Shown here piece after piece: positions 1 through 6,549 of a stretch of 13,002 bases of DNA. The first letter of the stretch is position 1, and every line of letters starts with the position of its first letter. The notes below the pieces were generated by a model, which saw nothing but the letters and a program-made list of their open reading frames with translations, did not search any database and was not told the origin of the DNA. Both the position numbers and the translations under genes were made by a program. Source of the stretch: JBOGGN01 sp050744165 (GTDB lineage: Bacteria > Actinomycetota > Acidimicrobiia > Acidimicrobiales > Palsa-688); NCBI GenBank assembly GCA_050744165.1, contig JBOGGN010000427.1:1-13002 (forward strand). The letters are read 5' to 3'.

Positions 1-115
1 GGCCTGGAGGAACACCACCTCTGGTCGCCACCCGGCCAGCAGCGGCGTGACCGCCTCGCACAGGTGGGCCGTCAGGCGCTTCCTCTGGTCGCCGGCGAGG
101 GTGACCCACCACCAT
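1..115 (-). CDS. Start of an unidentified small protein, frame disrupted at its start, cut by the left window edge
   Basis: One minus-strand frame from about 105 down to 1 looks coding: 33 of 35 codons end in G or C, and the peptide has a normal composition (begins VTLAGDQRKRL, later PEVVFLQ). The layout, with a G/D-Q-R/K-R-L helix and a P-E-V-V-F strand, faintly recalls small 4-oxalocrotonate-tautomerase-like proteins, but no N-terminal proline can be seen and I do not claim that function. The frame has no start codon: the only ATG (113-115) is one base out of phase, and a stop lies at 118-120. Removing one G from the short run at 103-108 would join them as M-V-V-V-T-L-A. It lies about 65 bases after the ligase stop on the same strand, so it may be the next gene of the benzoate operon. 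A frameshift, an assembly error or a missed start are all possible. Confidence 0.35.
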   Translation of the reverse strand, partial: MVVGHPRRRPEEAPDGPPVRGGHAAAGRVATRGGVPPG

Positions 116-179
116 GTTCAACCGGGCCTTCGAGCTGCGGCCCTATCGCCTTAAGACCTCTGGCCTGATCCCGTGGTGG

Positions 180-1766
180 TCACCGGTGAAGCTCGGCGCG
201 GAGTTGTTCTCGCAGGGCGAAGCGCTGGATCTTGCCGGTCGGCGTCTTCGGAAGCTTCTCGGTTTCGATTATCCGTCGCGGCCGCTTGAAAGCCGCCATC
301 CGGCTGCGGCAGTGCTCCTCGATAGATCGCGAATCGATGGCGTGGCCGGTCCGGGGGACGAGAAAGGCGACTGTTGTCTCCAGGCCGTTGGCGTCGCGGG
401 AGCCGACAACGGCGGCCTCCAACACGTCGCCATGTTCGATGAGAACGCCCTCGACCTCGGCTGGGGAGACCCAGACGCCCCCCGCCTTGATCATGTCGTT
501 GTTGCGGCCGAGGAAGGTGTAGTAGCCGTTGGCTGATTGCGTGTAGACGTCGCCGGTGCGCAGCCATTCGCCCCGCATCGCGGCCTGGGTCGCGTCTCGG
601 CGGCACCAGTAACCGATGGCGGTCGAAGGACCCTTGACATGAAGGTATCCCGGCTCATCGGGGTCGGTGACCGGTTGGTCGTCGTCGTCGAGCAGCTTGA
701 CTTCGTAGCCCGGCACTGGCGTCCCTGAGGTACCACCGCGCTCGGCTCCGGCCCAGTTGGACAGGAAAATGTGCAGCGCCTCGGTCGAACCGATCCCGTC
801 CAGCAGCGGATGGCCGAAGGTGTTGGTGACGCGGCGGTGGAGGTCGGCCGGCAGGGCCTCGCCGGCACTGACCGACAGGCGTACCGACGCGAAGGTGTCG
901 CCGGGGAGGTCGGCGTCGAGGAGCGCCGCCAAGAACCCCGGCGTGGCGAAGAACAGCGTTGGTCGCTCCTCGACCAACAGATCGGCCATCAGATGCGGTG
1001 TCGGTCGCCTCGGCTCGAGGACAGTCGAGGCACCGACGGAGAACGGAAAGGTCAGGGAGTTGCCAAGGCCGTAGGCGAAGAACAGCTTGGCCACCGACAG
1101 GCACCGGTCGTCGGCGCCGATGTCGAGCACCGATCGGGCGTAGGTCGTGGCTGTGGCCTCGAGATTGGCGTGACGGTGCATGGCGCCCTTCGGCTTCCCC
1201 GTCGTACCCGACGTATACAGCCAGAAGGCCGGGGTGTCCTCCCGCGTCGGCGCCACCGCCGCCTCGGCGTCATCGGTGAAGTCGAGCCAAGAGTGGACCG
1301 GGATCGGCCCGGCGGCATGAGCGGCGCCGTCGGCATGAGCGGCACCGTCAGCATGAGTGGGGCCGATCACCACCGCCGCCCGCAGTGCTTGCGCGGCGCC
1401 CGCGAGCACGGGGATATGGCCGGCATAGGGTTCGGAAACGACGACGACCTGCGCCCCAGCATCGGCGACGACCGAGGCCAGCTCGCCAGCGGTGAGCATG
1501 GTCGACAGTGGGACCGCCACGGCGCCCGACCGCAGGGCGGCGAGGAACCAGACGATGAGTTCTGGTTCGTCGTTCACGATGAGAGCGACCCGCTCATCGG
1601 GGCGAACGTCGAGCTCTCGCAGGGCATTCTGAGCCCGCCAGACCTGCCGGAGCACGTCCTGATACGAAAGACGAGTGGCGCCGCAGATCACCGCGAGTGA
1701 ATCACCACGGCCTTCGTCGACATTGCGGTCGAGCAGCCACCTGGCGGCGTTGTAGGTGCCCCGCAT
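180..1766 (-). CDS. bclA: Benzoate-CoA ligase (AMP-forming), adenylate-forming superfamily
   Basis: Activates benzoate (or a close aromatic acid) with ATP and CoA to benzoyl-CoA, the entry step of the box pathway, in the cytoplasm. The 528-residue protein has the superfamily motifs in order: the Thr/Ser/Gly-rich loop YTSGTTGKPKG (184-194), GIGSTEALHIFLSN (324-337), which is the form typical of benzoate-CoA ligases, the hinge and C-terminal region LRTGDVY..GRNNDMIKAGG (402-430), and PTGKIQR with the catalytic lysine at 512. The ATG at 1766 is chosen because AGGGGG lies just upstream overlapping the boxB stop codon, and homologues start near this point; an open frame continues to 1844 but lies inside boxB. 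It follows boxB by 11 bases and is surely cotranscribed. Oddity: a six-residue HADGAA repeat near residues 138-153. Substrate could be a substituted benzoate; the benzoate call rests on the motif and on boxB/boxC beside it. Confidence 0.93.
   Translation of the reverse strand: MRGTYNAARWLLDRNVDEGRGDSLAVICGATRLSYQDVLRQVWRAQNALRELDVRPDERVALIVNDEPELIVWFLAALRSGAVAVPLSTMLTAGELASVVADAGAQVVVVSEPYAGHIPVLAGAAQALRAAVVIGPTHADGAAHADGAAHAAGPIPVHSWLDFTDDAEAAVAPTREDTPAFWLYTSGTTGKPKGAMHRHANLEATATTYARSVLDIGADDRCLSVAKLFFAYGLGNSLTFPFSVGASTVLEPRRPTPHLMADLLVEERPTLFFATPGFLAALLDADLPGDTFASVRLSVSAGEALPADLHRRVTNTFGHPLLDGIGSTEALHIFLSNWAGAERGGTSGTPVPGYEVKLLDDDDQPVTDPDEPGYLHVKGPSTAIGYWCRRDATQAAMRGEWLRTGDVYTQSANGYYTFLGRNNDMIKAGGVWVSPAEVEGVLIEHGDVLEAAVVGSRDANGLETTVAFLVPRTGHAIDSRSIEEHCRSRMAAFKRPRRIIETEKLPKTPTGKIQRFALREQLRAELHR
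1314..1367. repeat. Three 18-bp tandem repeats inside the ligase gene
   Basis: Three consecutive 18-base units start at 1314, 1332 and 1350. Units one and two differ at a single base, and the third is more diverged. They are in phase with the ligase and encode H-A-D-G-A-A, H-A-D-G-A-A and H-A-A-G-P in the variable surface segment before the ATP-binding loop, so copy-number change would not break the reading frame. Confidence 0.8.
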
Positions 1767-1777
1767 GCTCGGCCCCC

Positions 1778-3187
1778 TCAGATGTGGACGTACTCGAAGT
1801 CCGGCGGCTGGTTGTGAATCCCTGTCGCCGGTGCCGCGATCCACGCCGCCATGCGGCCGGGATCGTGTACTGGCCGCATCAGAAAATGGACGTGGGCCTC
1901 ATCGTCTTCTGTGGGCAGCCACGCGGGGAGCCGGGAAAACCACTCCTCTTCAGTCACGAGGCGGCCGTCGGGAGTGACCCGGTGCCCCGCGAATACGCCG
2001 ACACGCCGGTTGAATCCCTGGTGCGGGAGGCGCAGCGCCAACCCGACGGGTGCCAGCGTCCGGTTCCAGCGGTCCACCCCCTTCTGGCAGTCCTCGACGT
2101 AGTCCTGCCGCAGGATGGTGTTGAGGGCGGTCAGCGCCGGAGCGTCCCGCTCCCCGATGCCCGCCGCCGAGCGGTCCGGCACCGGGATCGTCGTGTTGTG
2201 GAGGCGGTGGTCGTCGTCCCGCCGCTCCTCTTGGAACCGGCCCTTGAGCCCGGCCGCGAAGTAGTTGGCGGCATTGGTCGATACCTCGGCCCCGAACAGG
2301 TCGAGGGACAGGCTGTAGTGCAGGTTGAGGTAGCGCTGCAGGGTCGCCACCGGGATACCGCCGAACGGAGCCACATCCTCGGTGTCGTGCTCCTGCATGA
2401 GCTCCACCGTCCGCTTGACCACCCGGGCGATGCCGGCGGCGCCCACGAACATATGGTGGGCCTCCTCCTTCAGCATGAAGTCGCAGGTGCGCGACAGCGG
2501 ATCGAATGCGCTCTCTCGCAGCGACGCCAGCTGGAACTTGCCGTCACGATCGGTGAAATAGGTGAAGAAAAAGAACGACAGCCAATCGGTGGTCGGTTGG
2601 TTGAACGCCCCCAGGATCCGGGGGTGGTCCTCATCCCCGGAGTGACGCTCGAGGAGTTCGTCGGCCTCGTCGCGCCCGTCACGGCCGAAGTACCGGTGCA
2701 GGAGGTGCACCATGGCCCAGAGGTGGCGAGCCTCCTCGACGTTGACCTGGAAAAGGTTGCGCAGGTCGTAGATGCTCGGGGCCGTGGCGCCCAGGTGGCG
2801 CTGCTGCTCGACTGACGCCGGCTCGGTGTCACCTTGGACCACAAGCAGCCGGCGCAGTTCGGCCCGGTGTTCGCCCGGCACCTCCTGCCAGACCGGTTCT
2901 CCGAGGTGGTCACCGAAGGCAATGGTGCGGCCGGGAGTGGGCGCGGCCAGGAAAATCCCCCACCGGTAGTCCGGCATCTTGACGTGACCGAAGTTGGCCC
3001 ACCCGTCCTGGCTCACGTCGACGGCGGTGCGAAGGTAGATGTCCCGGTCCTGGAATTCCGCGGGCCCCCGCTCCTGCCACCACTGAAGGAACTTCGGGCG
3101 CCACGCTTCTAGCGCCCGTTGCAGGCGCCGGTCGGCGGCTAGGTCCACGTTGTTGGGGATGAGGGCGCTGATGTTGACCGTGGTCAT
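1778..3187 (-). CDS. boxB: Benzoyl-CoA 2,3-epoxidase, oxygenase subunit BoxB
   Basis: Diiron oxygenase that adds one oxygen atom from O2 to benzoyl-CoA to give the 2,3-epoxide, using electrons from the reductase BoxA. The 469-residue length fits BoxB (about 470). Two E-x-x-H motifs are present: EEARH (151-155) and EEAHH (241-245). Glu122, Glu152, His155, Asp213, Glu242 and His245 each sit exactly two residues after the diiron ligands I recall for the Azoarcus evansii enzyme (120, 150, 153, 211, 240, 243), so the full ligand set appears intact. The ATG at 3187 (MTTVNISALIPNN) begins one base after the boxC stop codon; no strong Shine-Dalgarno is seen, so translation probably depends on coupling to boxC. 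The ligase follows 11 bases downstream. Family assignment is very secure; activity needs a BoxA that is not in this window. Confidence 0.96.
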   Translation of the reverse strand: MTTVNISALIPNNVDLAADRRLQRALEAWRPKFLQWWQERGPAEFQDRDIYLRTAVDVSQDGWANFGHVKMPDYRWGIFLAAPTPGRTIAFGDHLGEPVWQEVPGEHRAELRRLLVVQGDTEPASVEQQRHLGATAPSIYDLRNLFQVNVEEARHLWAMVHLLHRYFGRDGRDEADELLERHSGDEDHPRILGAFNQPTTDWLSFFFFTYFTDRDGKFQLASLRESAFDPLSRTCDFMLKEEAHHMFVGAAGIARVVKRTVELMQEHDTEDVAPFGGIPVATLQRYLNLHYSLSLDLFGAEVSTNAANYFAAGLKGRFQEERRDDDHRLHNTTIPVPDRSAAGIGERDAPALTALNTILRQDYVEDCQKGVDRWNRTLAPVGLALRLPHQGFNRRVGVFAGHRVTPDGRLVTEEEWFSRLPAWLPTEDDEAHVHFLMRPVHDPGRMAAWIAAPATGIHNQPPDFEYVHI

Positions 3188-3188
3188 T

Positions 3189-4847
3189 TCACACTCTGGC
3201 CTGGTCGAACTGCGGGCGGCTGCCGGTGCCGTAGCGCTGCAGCGCGCCTTGCGGTCCCACGGCATTCGGGCGCTGGAAGATCCAGTTCTGCCATGCCGAA
3301 AGCCGGGCGAAGATCTTTGTTTCCATCGTTTCGGGGCCGACGAAGCGTAGATTCGCCTCGAGACCGCTCAGGGCATCGGGCGAGAAAGAGCGCCGCTCCT
3401 CGAGCACGAGGCGGATCTCCTCGTCCCAGTCGATGTCGTCGGGCGTCGCGGTCACTACCCCGACGTCGGCTGCGTCGGGTGCCGCGAGGTCTTTTCCCAC
3501 CTGTCCTCGGGCCTGGTCGAGATCCCCCTGACGACCCCAAAACCGCGACTCGAGGCGGGAAAGCCCGTTCGACATGCAGAACCACCCGTCGTTGGCCTCC
3601 GTCAGCCGGATCACCGGCGGCGGGCGGTCAGCGTCGGGCCAGCTCCCGTCCAGCATGTAGGAGCGGTCGGCCGCCAGCACCAGTTCGGCCAGGACGCCGG
3701 CGAAACAGCTGCCCGGTTCGACCAGGGTCACGAGCGAGCGGGAGGAGAGATCGAGTCGCTTCAAGGTGCGGCCCCACAACAGTCGTAGTTCCCGGACGAG
3801 CCAGTGGCCCTCGTGCACCCGCAGGAGTTCCTCCGCGCCGAGGACCCCGTCCTGGTCGCCCTCGGTGTGCAGCACCCAGGTCCCGATGCCGGGCTCGTTG
3901 AAACGGAGATCCAGCACTGCGTCGTCGAGCTCGCGGGCCGCCGCGAGGAGCCACGCACCCGATCCCATCGCAAGCAATGCCTCCGGCGTGTCGGGTTGCG
4001 CCCCGGCGGGGCCCCGCACGGTGAGGTGGGCGACGCCCAACTCGCGGTCGATGCGAACGGTCAGGTTGTCGTAGGTGGTGACCCCGAGGGCGTCGGCTCT
4101 GGCGAGCGGTCGTAGCGGGAGGCCGGCGCCACTGCGGGGTCGGTCGGAAGCGGCGGCCCGGGCGGCCACCCGCTCGTCGATCAGGCGCTCCCATTCCGAT
4201 CGGGGGGCGACGGCATCGACGAGGCCCCAACGCAGCGCCTGCTCGCCTTTCAGGCCCTCAGCTCTGGTGGCGAACACGTCGGCCCGGTCGCGCAGAACAT
4301 GGCGCTTGTCGACGAGCCGGGTGAGCCCGCCGGTGCCAGGCAGCACCGCCAGCAGCGGGATCTCCGGGAGAGATACCGCCGAGGAGCGGTCGTCGATCAG
4401 CAGGATCTCGTCGCATGCCAGCGCCAGCTCGTAGCCCCCGCCGGCCGCGATGCCGTTGACCGCCGCCATCCAGACCTGGCCGGAGTGGGCGCTTGCCTCC
4501 TCGATGGCGTTTCTCGTCTCGTTGGTGAACTTGCAGAAGTTGACCTTGTGGGCGTGGGTGGCGCCCGCCAGCATCTGGATATTGGCGCCGGCACAGAAGA
4601 CCTTGTCGAGGCCGCCGGTCACCAGGACCACGTGGACCTCGGGGTGCTCGAAGCGCAGGCGCTGCAGCGCGTCGTGCAACTCGATATCCACGGACAGGTC
4701 GTAAGAGTTCAGCTTCAGCTCGTAGTCGTCGCGCAGGCCGCCGAGGGGGTCGACGGCCATGGTGAGTCGTGCCAGCGGGGGCTGCACGTCTAAGCGCCAG
4801 TGGCGATACGACGCCGGGTCCACCCGGAACGTGATGCGCTGTCCCAT
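3189..4847 (-). CDS. boxC: 2,3-epoxybenzoyl-CoA dihydrolase (benzoyl-CoA-dihydrodiol lyase) BoxC
   Basis: Hydrolytic ring-opening enzyme of the box pathway: converts 2,3-epoxybenzoyl-CoA with two waters to 3,4-dehydroadipyl-CoA semialdehyde and formate. The 552 residues match the usual BoxC length of about 550. The N-terminal half is a crotonase fold with CoA/oxyanion-hole elements FCAGANIQML (84-93) and NGIAAGGGYELALACDE (131-147), followed by SLPEIPLLAVLPGTGG (159-174). The C-terminal half, from about 270, is the second, more divergent crotonase-like domain and ends with the RPNAVGPQGAL-type tail. The ATG at 4847 has AGGAG eight bases upstream. The stop is separated from the boxB ATG by a single base, and the zinc-finger gene ends 33 bases upstream, so a shared transcript is very likely. 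Confidence 0.96.
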   Translation of the reverse strand: MGQRITFRVDPASYRHWRLDVQPPLARLTMAVDPLGGLRDDYELKLNSYDLSVDIELHDALQRLRFEHPEVHVVLVTGGLDKVFCAGANIQMLAGATHAHKVNFCKFTNETRNAIEEASAHSGQVWMAAVNGIAAGGGYELALACDEILLIDDRSSAVSLPEIPLLAVLPGTGGLTRLVDKRHVLRDRADVFATRAEGLKGEQALRWGLVDAVAPRSEWERLIDERVAARAAASDRPRSGAGLPLRPLARADALGVTTYDNLTVRIDRELGVAHLTVRGPAGAQPDTPEALLAMGSGAWLLAAARELDDAVLDLRFNEPGIGTWVLHTEGDQDGVLGAEELLRVHEGHWLVRELRLLWGRTLKRLDLSSRSLVTLVEPGSCFAGVLAELVLAADRSYMLDGSWPDADRPPPVIRLTEANDGWFCMSNGLSRLESRFWGRQGDLDQARGQVGKDLAAPDAADVGVVTATPDDIDWDEEIRLVLEERRSFSPDALSGLEANLRFVGPETMETKIFARLSAWQNWIFQRPNAVGPQGALQRYGTGSRPQFDQARV

Positions 4848-4880
4848 CGCTCGCTCCTGCCGGTCGACGCCGGTGGCCGG

Positions 4881-5258
4881 CTACTCCGGACCTGGAGAGT
4901 CGAAGCGTTGGCGGGCGGCGTCGACACTCATACCTGTCGCCGAGGCAATCGTTTGCCACTCGACGCCCCGCTCTCGCAATGTATTGATCCACCGACCCAG
5001 CTCGGCTTCGATGCGATCGGCGGTGCCAACCAGGGCAGGGAGCATCGGGATGATCTCGTCGGTGGACCAGTAGTCGAAGGTGGATCGTGGCCGGGGAGGC
5101 GCATCGGCGGTGGCCGGGGCGTCGGCAACGAGCGAGGCGGACAGCTCGGCGCATTCGTTGCAGATGTACACACCGGGACCGGCGACCATCGAGCGGACGG
5201 CGGTGCTGGGCTTGCCACAGAACGAGCAGGCGACAATTTCGTGGGCGGTGGGAATCAT
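4881..5258 (-). CDS. ClpX-type C4 zinc-finger protein with C-terminal helix-turn-helix-like segment
   Basis: The 125-residue protein begins with a zinc-binding domain like the N-terminus of ClpX: CSFCGKP (Cys11, Cys14), a V-R-S-M-V-A-G-P-G-V-Y-I-C stretch and CNEC (Cys33, Cys36). There is no AAA+ ATPase, so it is not ClpX. After a proline/alanine linker (about 45-60) comes a helical part, and residues 99-119 (VEWQTIASATGMSVDAARQRF) look like a helix-turn-helix. It may be a small DNA-binding regulator or an adaptor that borrows the ClpX zinc finger; the function is unknown. The ATG at 5258 is chosen because AGGAG lies eight bases upstream. The same frame is open for 38 codons further up to the TAA of the MerR-PP2C gene, and a TTG at 5330 would give 149 residues. 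It heads the boxC-boxB-ligase run, which suggests a regulatory role for that operon. Confidence 0.82.
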   Translation of the reverse strand: MIPTAHEIVACSFCGKPSTAVRSMVAGPGVYICNECAELSASLVADAPATADAPPRPRSTFDYWSTDEIIPMLPALVGTADRIEAELGRWINTLRERGVEWQTIASATGMSVDAARQRFDSPGPE

Positions 5259-5283
5259 GCGGCGCTCCTGATGTTCTCGGATT

Positions 5284-5304
5284 CTACGGAGCGCAGTGGC
5301 GTAG
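5284..5304. promoter_or_regulatory. Inverted repeat upstream of the zinc-finger gene
   Basis: CTACG (5284-5288) and CGTAG (5300-5304) form a dyad with an 11-base centre, placed about 25-45 bases before the ATG of the zinc-finger gene. It could be an operator for the zinc-finger/box operon. The arms are only five bases long and the stretch may itself be coding if translation starts at the TTG at 5330, so this is weak. Confidence 0.25.
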
Positions 5305-5360
5305 GACTCGACGGTCTGGGCGGCACGCAACCGGACCCGACGCTTCAGGTGCTTCTTCGT

Positions 5361-5387
5361 CGCGCTGATGGCTTACGCGCTGATGGC
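5361..5387. repeat. 12-bp direct repeat flanking the phosphatase stop codon
   Basis: CGCGCTGATGGC occurs at 5361-5372 and again at 5376-5387, separated only by the three bases of the stop codon of the MerR-PP2C gene. It looks like a 15-bp tandem duplication: the last residues A-I-S-A are encoded, then TAA, then A-I-S-A again in the same frame. Confidence 0.8.
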
Positions 5388-6377
5388 GACCACCACGACG
5401 CTCACGTTGTCCGTCGTTCCCGCGCTCAACGCAGCGGCGACTAACTCGTCGGCGGCGGCCTGCGGGTCGTCGCCGATACCGCCGGCGAGGCGGGCGATGT
5501 CCGGCTGGGCGACCGCTCGGTGGAGGCCGTCGGTGCACAGCAGCAGGCGGTCGCCGGCGGCCGTGGAGACGGCGGCATAGTCGACGTCGACGTTGGGGGC
5601 GACGCCGACGGCGCGGGTAAGCATGAATCGTTGCTCGTGGGTCGTTGCCTCGTCGGTGGTGATCTCGCCCGCGGCGACGAGCTCGGCGACCACCGTGTGG
5701 TCTTCGGTTAGCTGCGTCAGGCGGCCCCGGCGGAGCCGGTACAGGCGTGAGTCGCCGACATGGGCGACGGCGAGACCGGCGTCGGCCGTGGCCGCCACGG
5801 CGGTCAGCGTCGTGCCGCCGTCGGCAACGGCGCGGTTGGCGGCTCGCACGGCGGCGACGAGGCCGGACACGGTGGGATCGGCGGCGAAGGCAGCATCGAG
5901 CGCTTCGATGGCGGCCCAGCTGGCGCGTTCACCCCCGGGGAGACCGCCGATGCCGTCGGCCACGGCGAACAACCCCTCCCGGGCGAGCACGGCGTCCTCG
6001 TTGGTGTCACGGCCCCCGACGTGGGTGGCCGTGCCGGCGGTCTGTTGCAGGTTCATGGTGGATCCTCCGTTCCATAGGGTTCGGGCGTCGGCCAACGCCC
6101 GCCGCCGCTGCATCGATTCGGACGCGAGGGCCTCCGCCCAGCGGTCGAAGCTGGCGAGGGTGGGCTCGGCCAGAAAGGTGGCAATCTCCGCGATCGGAAT
6201 GCAGGCGAGGCGCAGCGTGCCGATCAGCACGGCCCGTGGCAGCTGGTCGGGAGAGTAGTAGCGATATCCGCTGGCGCCATCAACGGCCGCCGGAGGGAGC
6301 AGGCCCAGGTCTCCATAGGTCCGGAGCACCTTCACCGACAGCCCGCAGCGGTCCGAGAACTCGCCAATGGTCAGCAT
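5373..6377 (-). CDS. MerR-family DNA-binding domain fused to a PP2C serine/threonine protein phosphatase
   Basis: The 334-residue protein has two parts. Residues 1-70 are a MerR winged helix-turn-helix (MLTIGEFSDRCGLSVKVLRT, then Y-G-D-L-G-L-L and GYRYYSPDQL), followed by a helix to about 100 as in MerR dimers. Residues 110-334 are a complete PP2C domain like bacterial Stp/PstP: RDTNED (123-128), ADGIGG with Asp141, GGTTLT (187-192), HVGDSRLYR (206-214), LTRAVG (253-258), CTDGL with Asp283, and TDNVS with Asp323. All metal-ligand aspartates expected for PP2C are present. MerR proteins normally carry a ligand-binding domain at this place, so here the phosphatase takes the position of the sensor. 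The role is inferred: DNA binding tied to dephosphorylation of Ser/Thr-phosphorylated partners. The ATG at 6377 is about seven bases downstream of its MerR-type -10, so the mRNA may be leaderless. The box operon follows on the same strand 115 bases later. Confidence 0.9.
   Translation of the reverse strand: MLTIGEFSDRCGLSVKVLRTYGDLGLLPPAAVDGASGYRYYSPDQLPRAVLIGTLRLACIPIAEIATFLAEPTLASFDRWAEALASESMQRRRALADARTLWNGGSTMNLQQTAGTATHVGGRDTNEDAVLAREGLFAVADGIGGLPGGERASWAAIEALDAAFAADPTVSGLVAAVRAANRAVADGGTTLTAVAATADAGLAVAHVGDSRLYRLRRGRLTQLTEDHTVVAELVAAGEITTDEATTHEQRFMLTRAVGVAPNVDVDYAAVSTAAGDRLLLCTDGLHRAVAQPDIARLAGGIGDDPQAAADELVAAALSAGTTDNVSVVVVAISA
6054..6068 (-). promoter_or_regulatory. Internal ribosome binding site and ATG in the MerR-PP2C linker
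   Basis: Inside the fusion gene, GGAGGA (complement of 6063-6068, the codons for Gly104-Gly105) lies six bases before the ATG of Met108 (6056). This is the best Shine-Dalgarno in the window and falls exactly at the domain junction. Starting there would give a free 227-residue PP2C phosphatase (MNLQQTAG...), in addition to the full fusion. Either the gene makes two products or the fusion arose recently from two adjacent genes. That both products are used is inference. Confidence 0.6.
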
Positions 6378-6384
6378 GCATACG

Positions 6385-6415
6385 AGCCTGCACCCTCCCC
6401 TGCGGGGAGAGTCAA
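6385..6415 (-). promoter_or_regulatory. MerR-type promoter with 19-bp spacer and operator dyad
   Basis: On the minus strand, -35 TTGACT (6410-6415) is followed by exactly 19 bases and then CAGGCT (6385-6390) as -10. A near-perfect inverted repeat fills the spacer: arms ACTCTCCCC and GGGGAGGGT around a GCA centre (6392-6412, one mismatch in nine). Overlong 19-bp spacers with the dyad between -35 and -10 are the hallmark of promoters untwisted by MerR activators. It points at the MerR-PP2C gene itself, so autoregulation is expected; the box genes downstream may be driven from it too. Confidence 0.82.
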
Positions 6416-6549
6416 GCGGCCAGCGGGTTCACGACGTGGCGGACCCGGGGGGGAAAATGCGCCGACCCTCGATCCTCTCCCCGCCCTGAGCGGAACCGGC
6501 CCGAGCGACGAGCGCTTCGCGCCACCAGTTTCGGCAAAGATGATCGGTA

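Noticed and set aside
771..2815. Long open frames on the plus strand opposite the ligase and boxB (771-1700 and 1697-2815)
   Set aside because: They are antisense to clearly conserved genes, have an arginine/glycine-rich composition with no recognisable domain, and result from high G/C at third positions.
4258..5154. Minus-strand open frame of 298 codons overlapping boxC and the zinc-finger gene
   Set aside because: It is a shifted frame of boxC, arginine- and proline-rich without motifs, while boxC itself is fully conserved there.
4881..5258. Calling the zinc-finger gene a truncated clpX
   Set aside because: The protein has its own natural C-terminus with a helix-turn-helix-like tail and no trace of the AAA+ domain.
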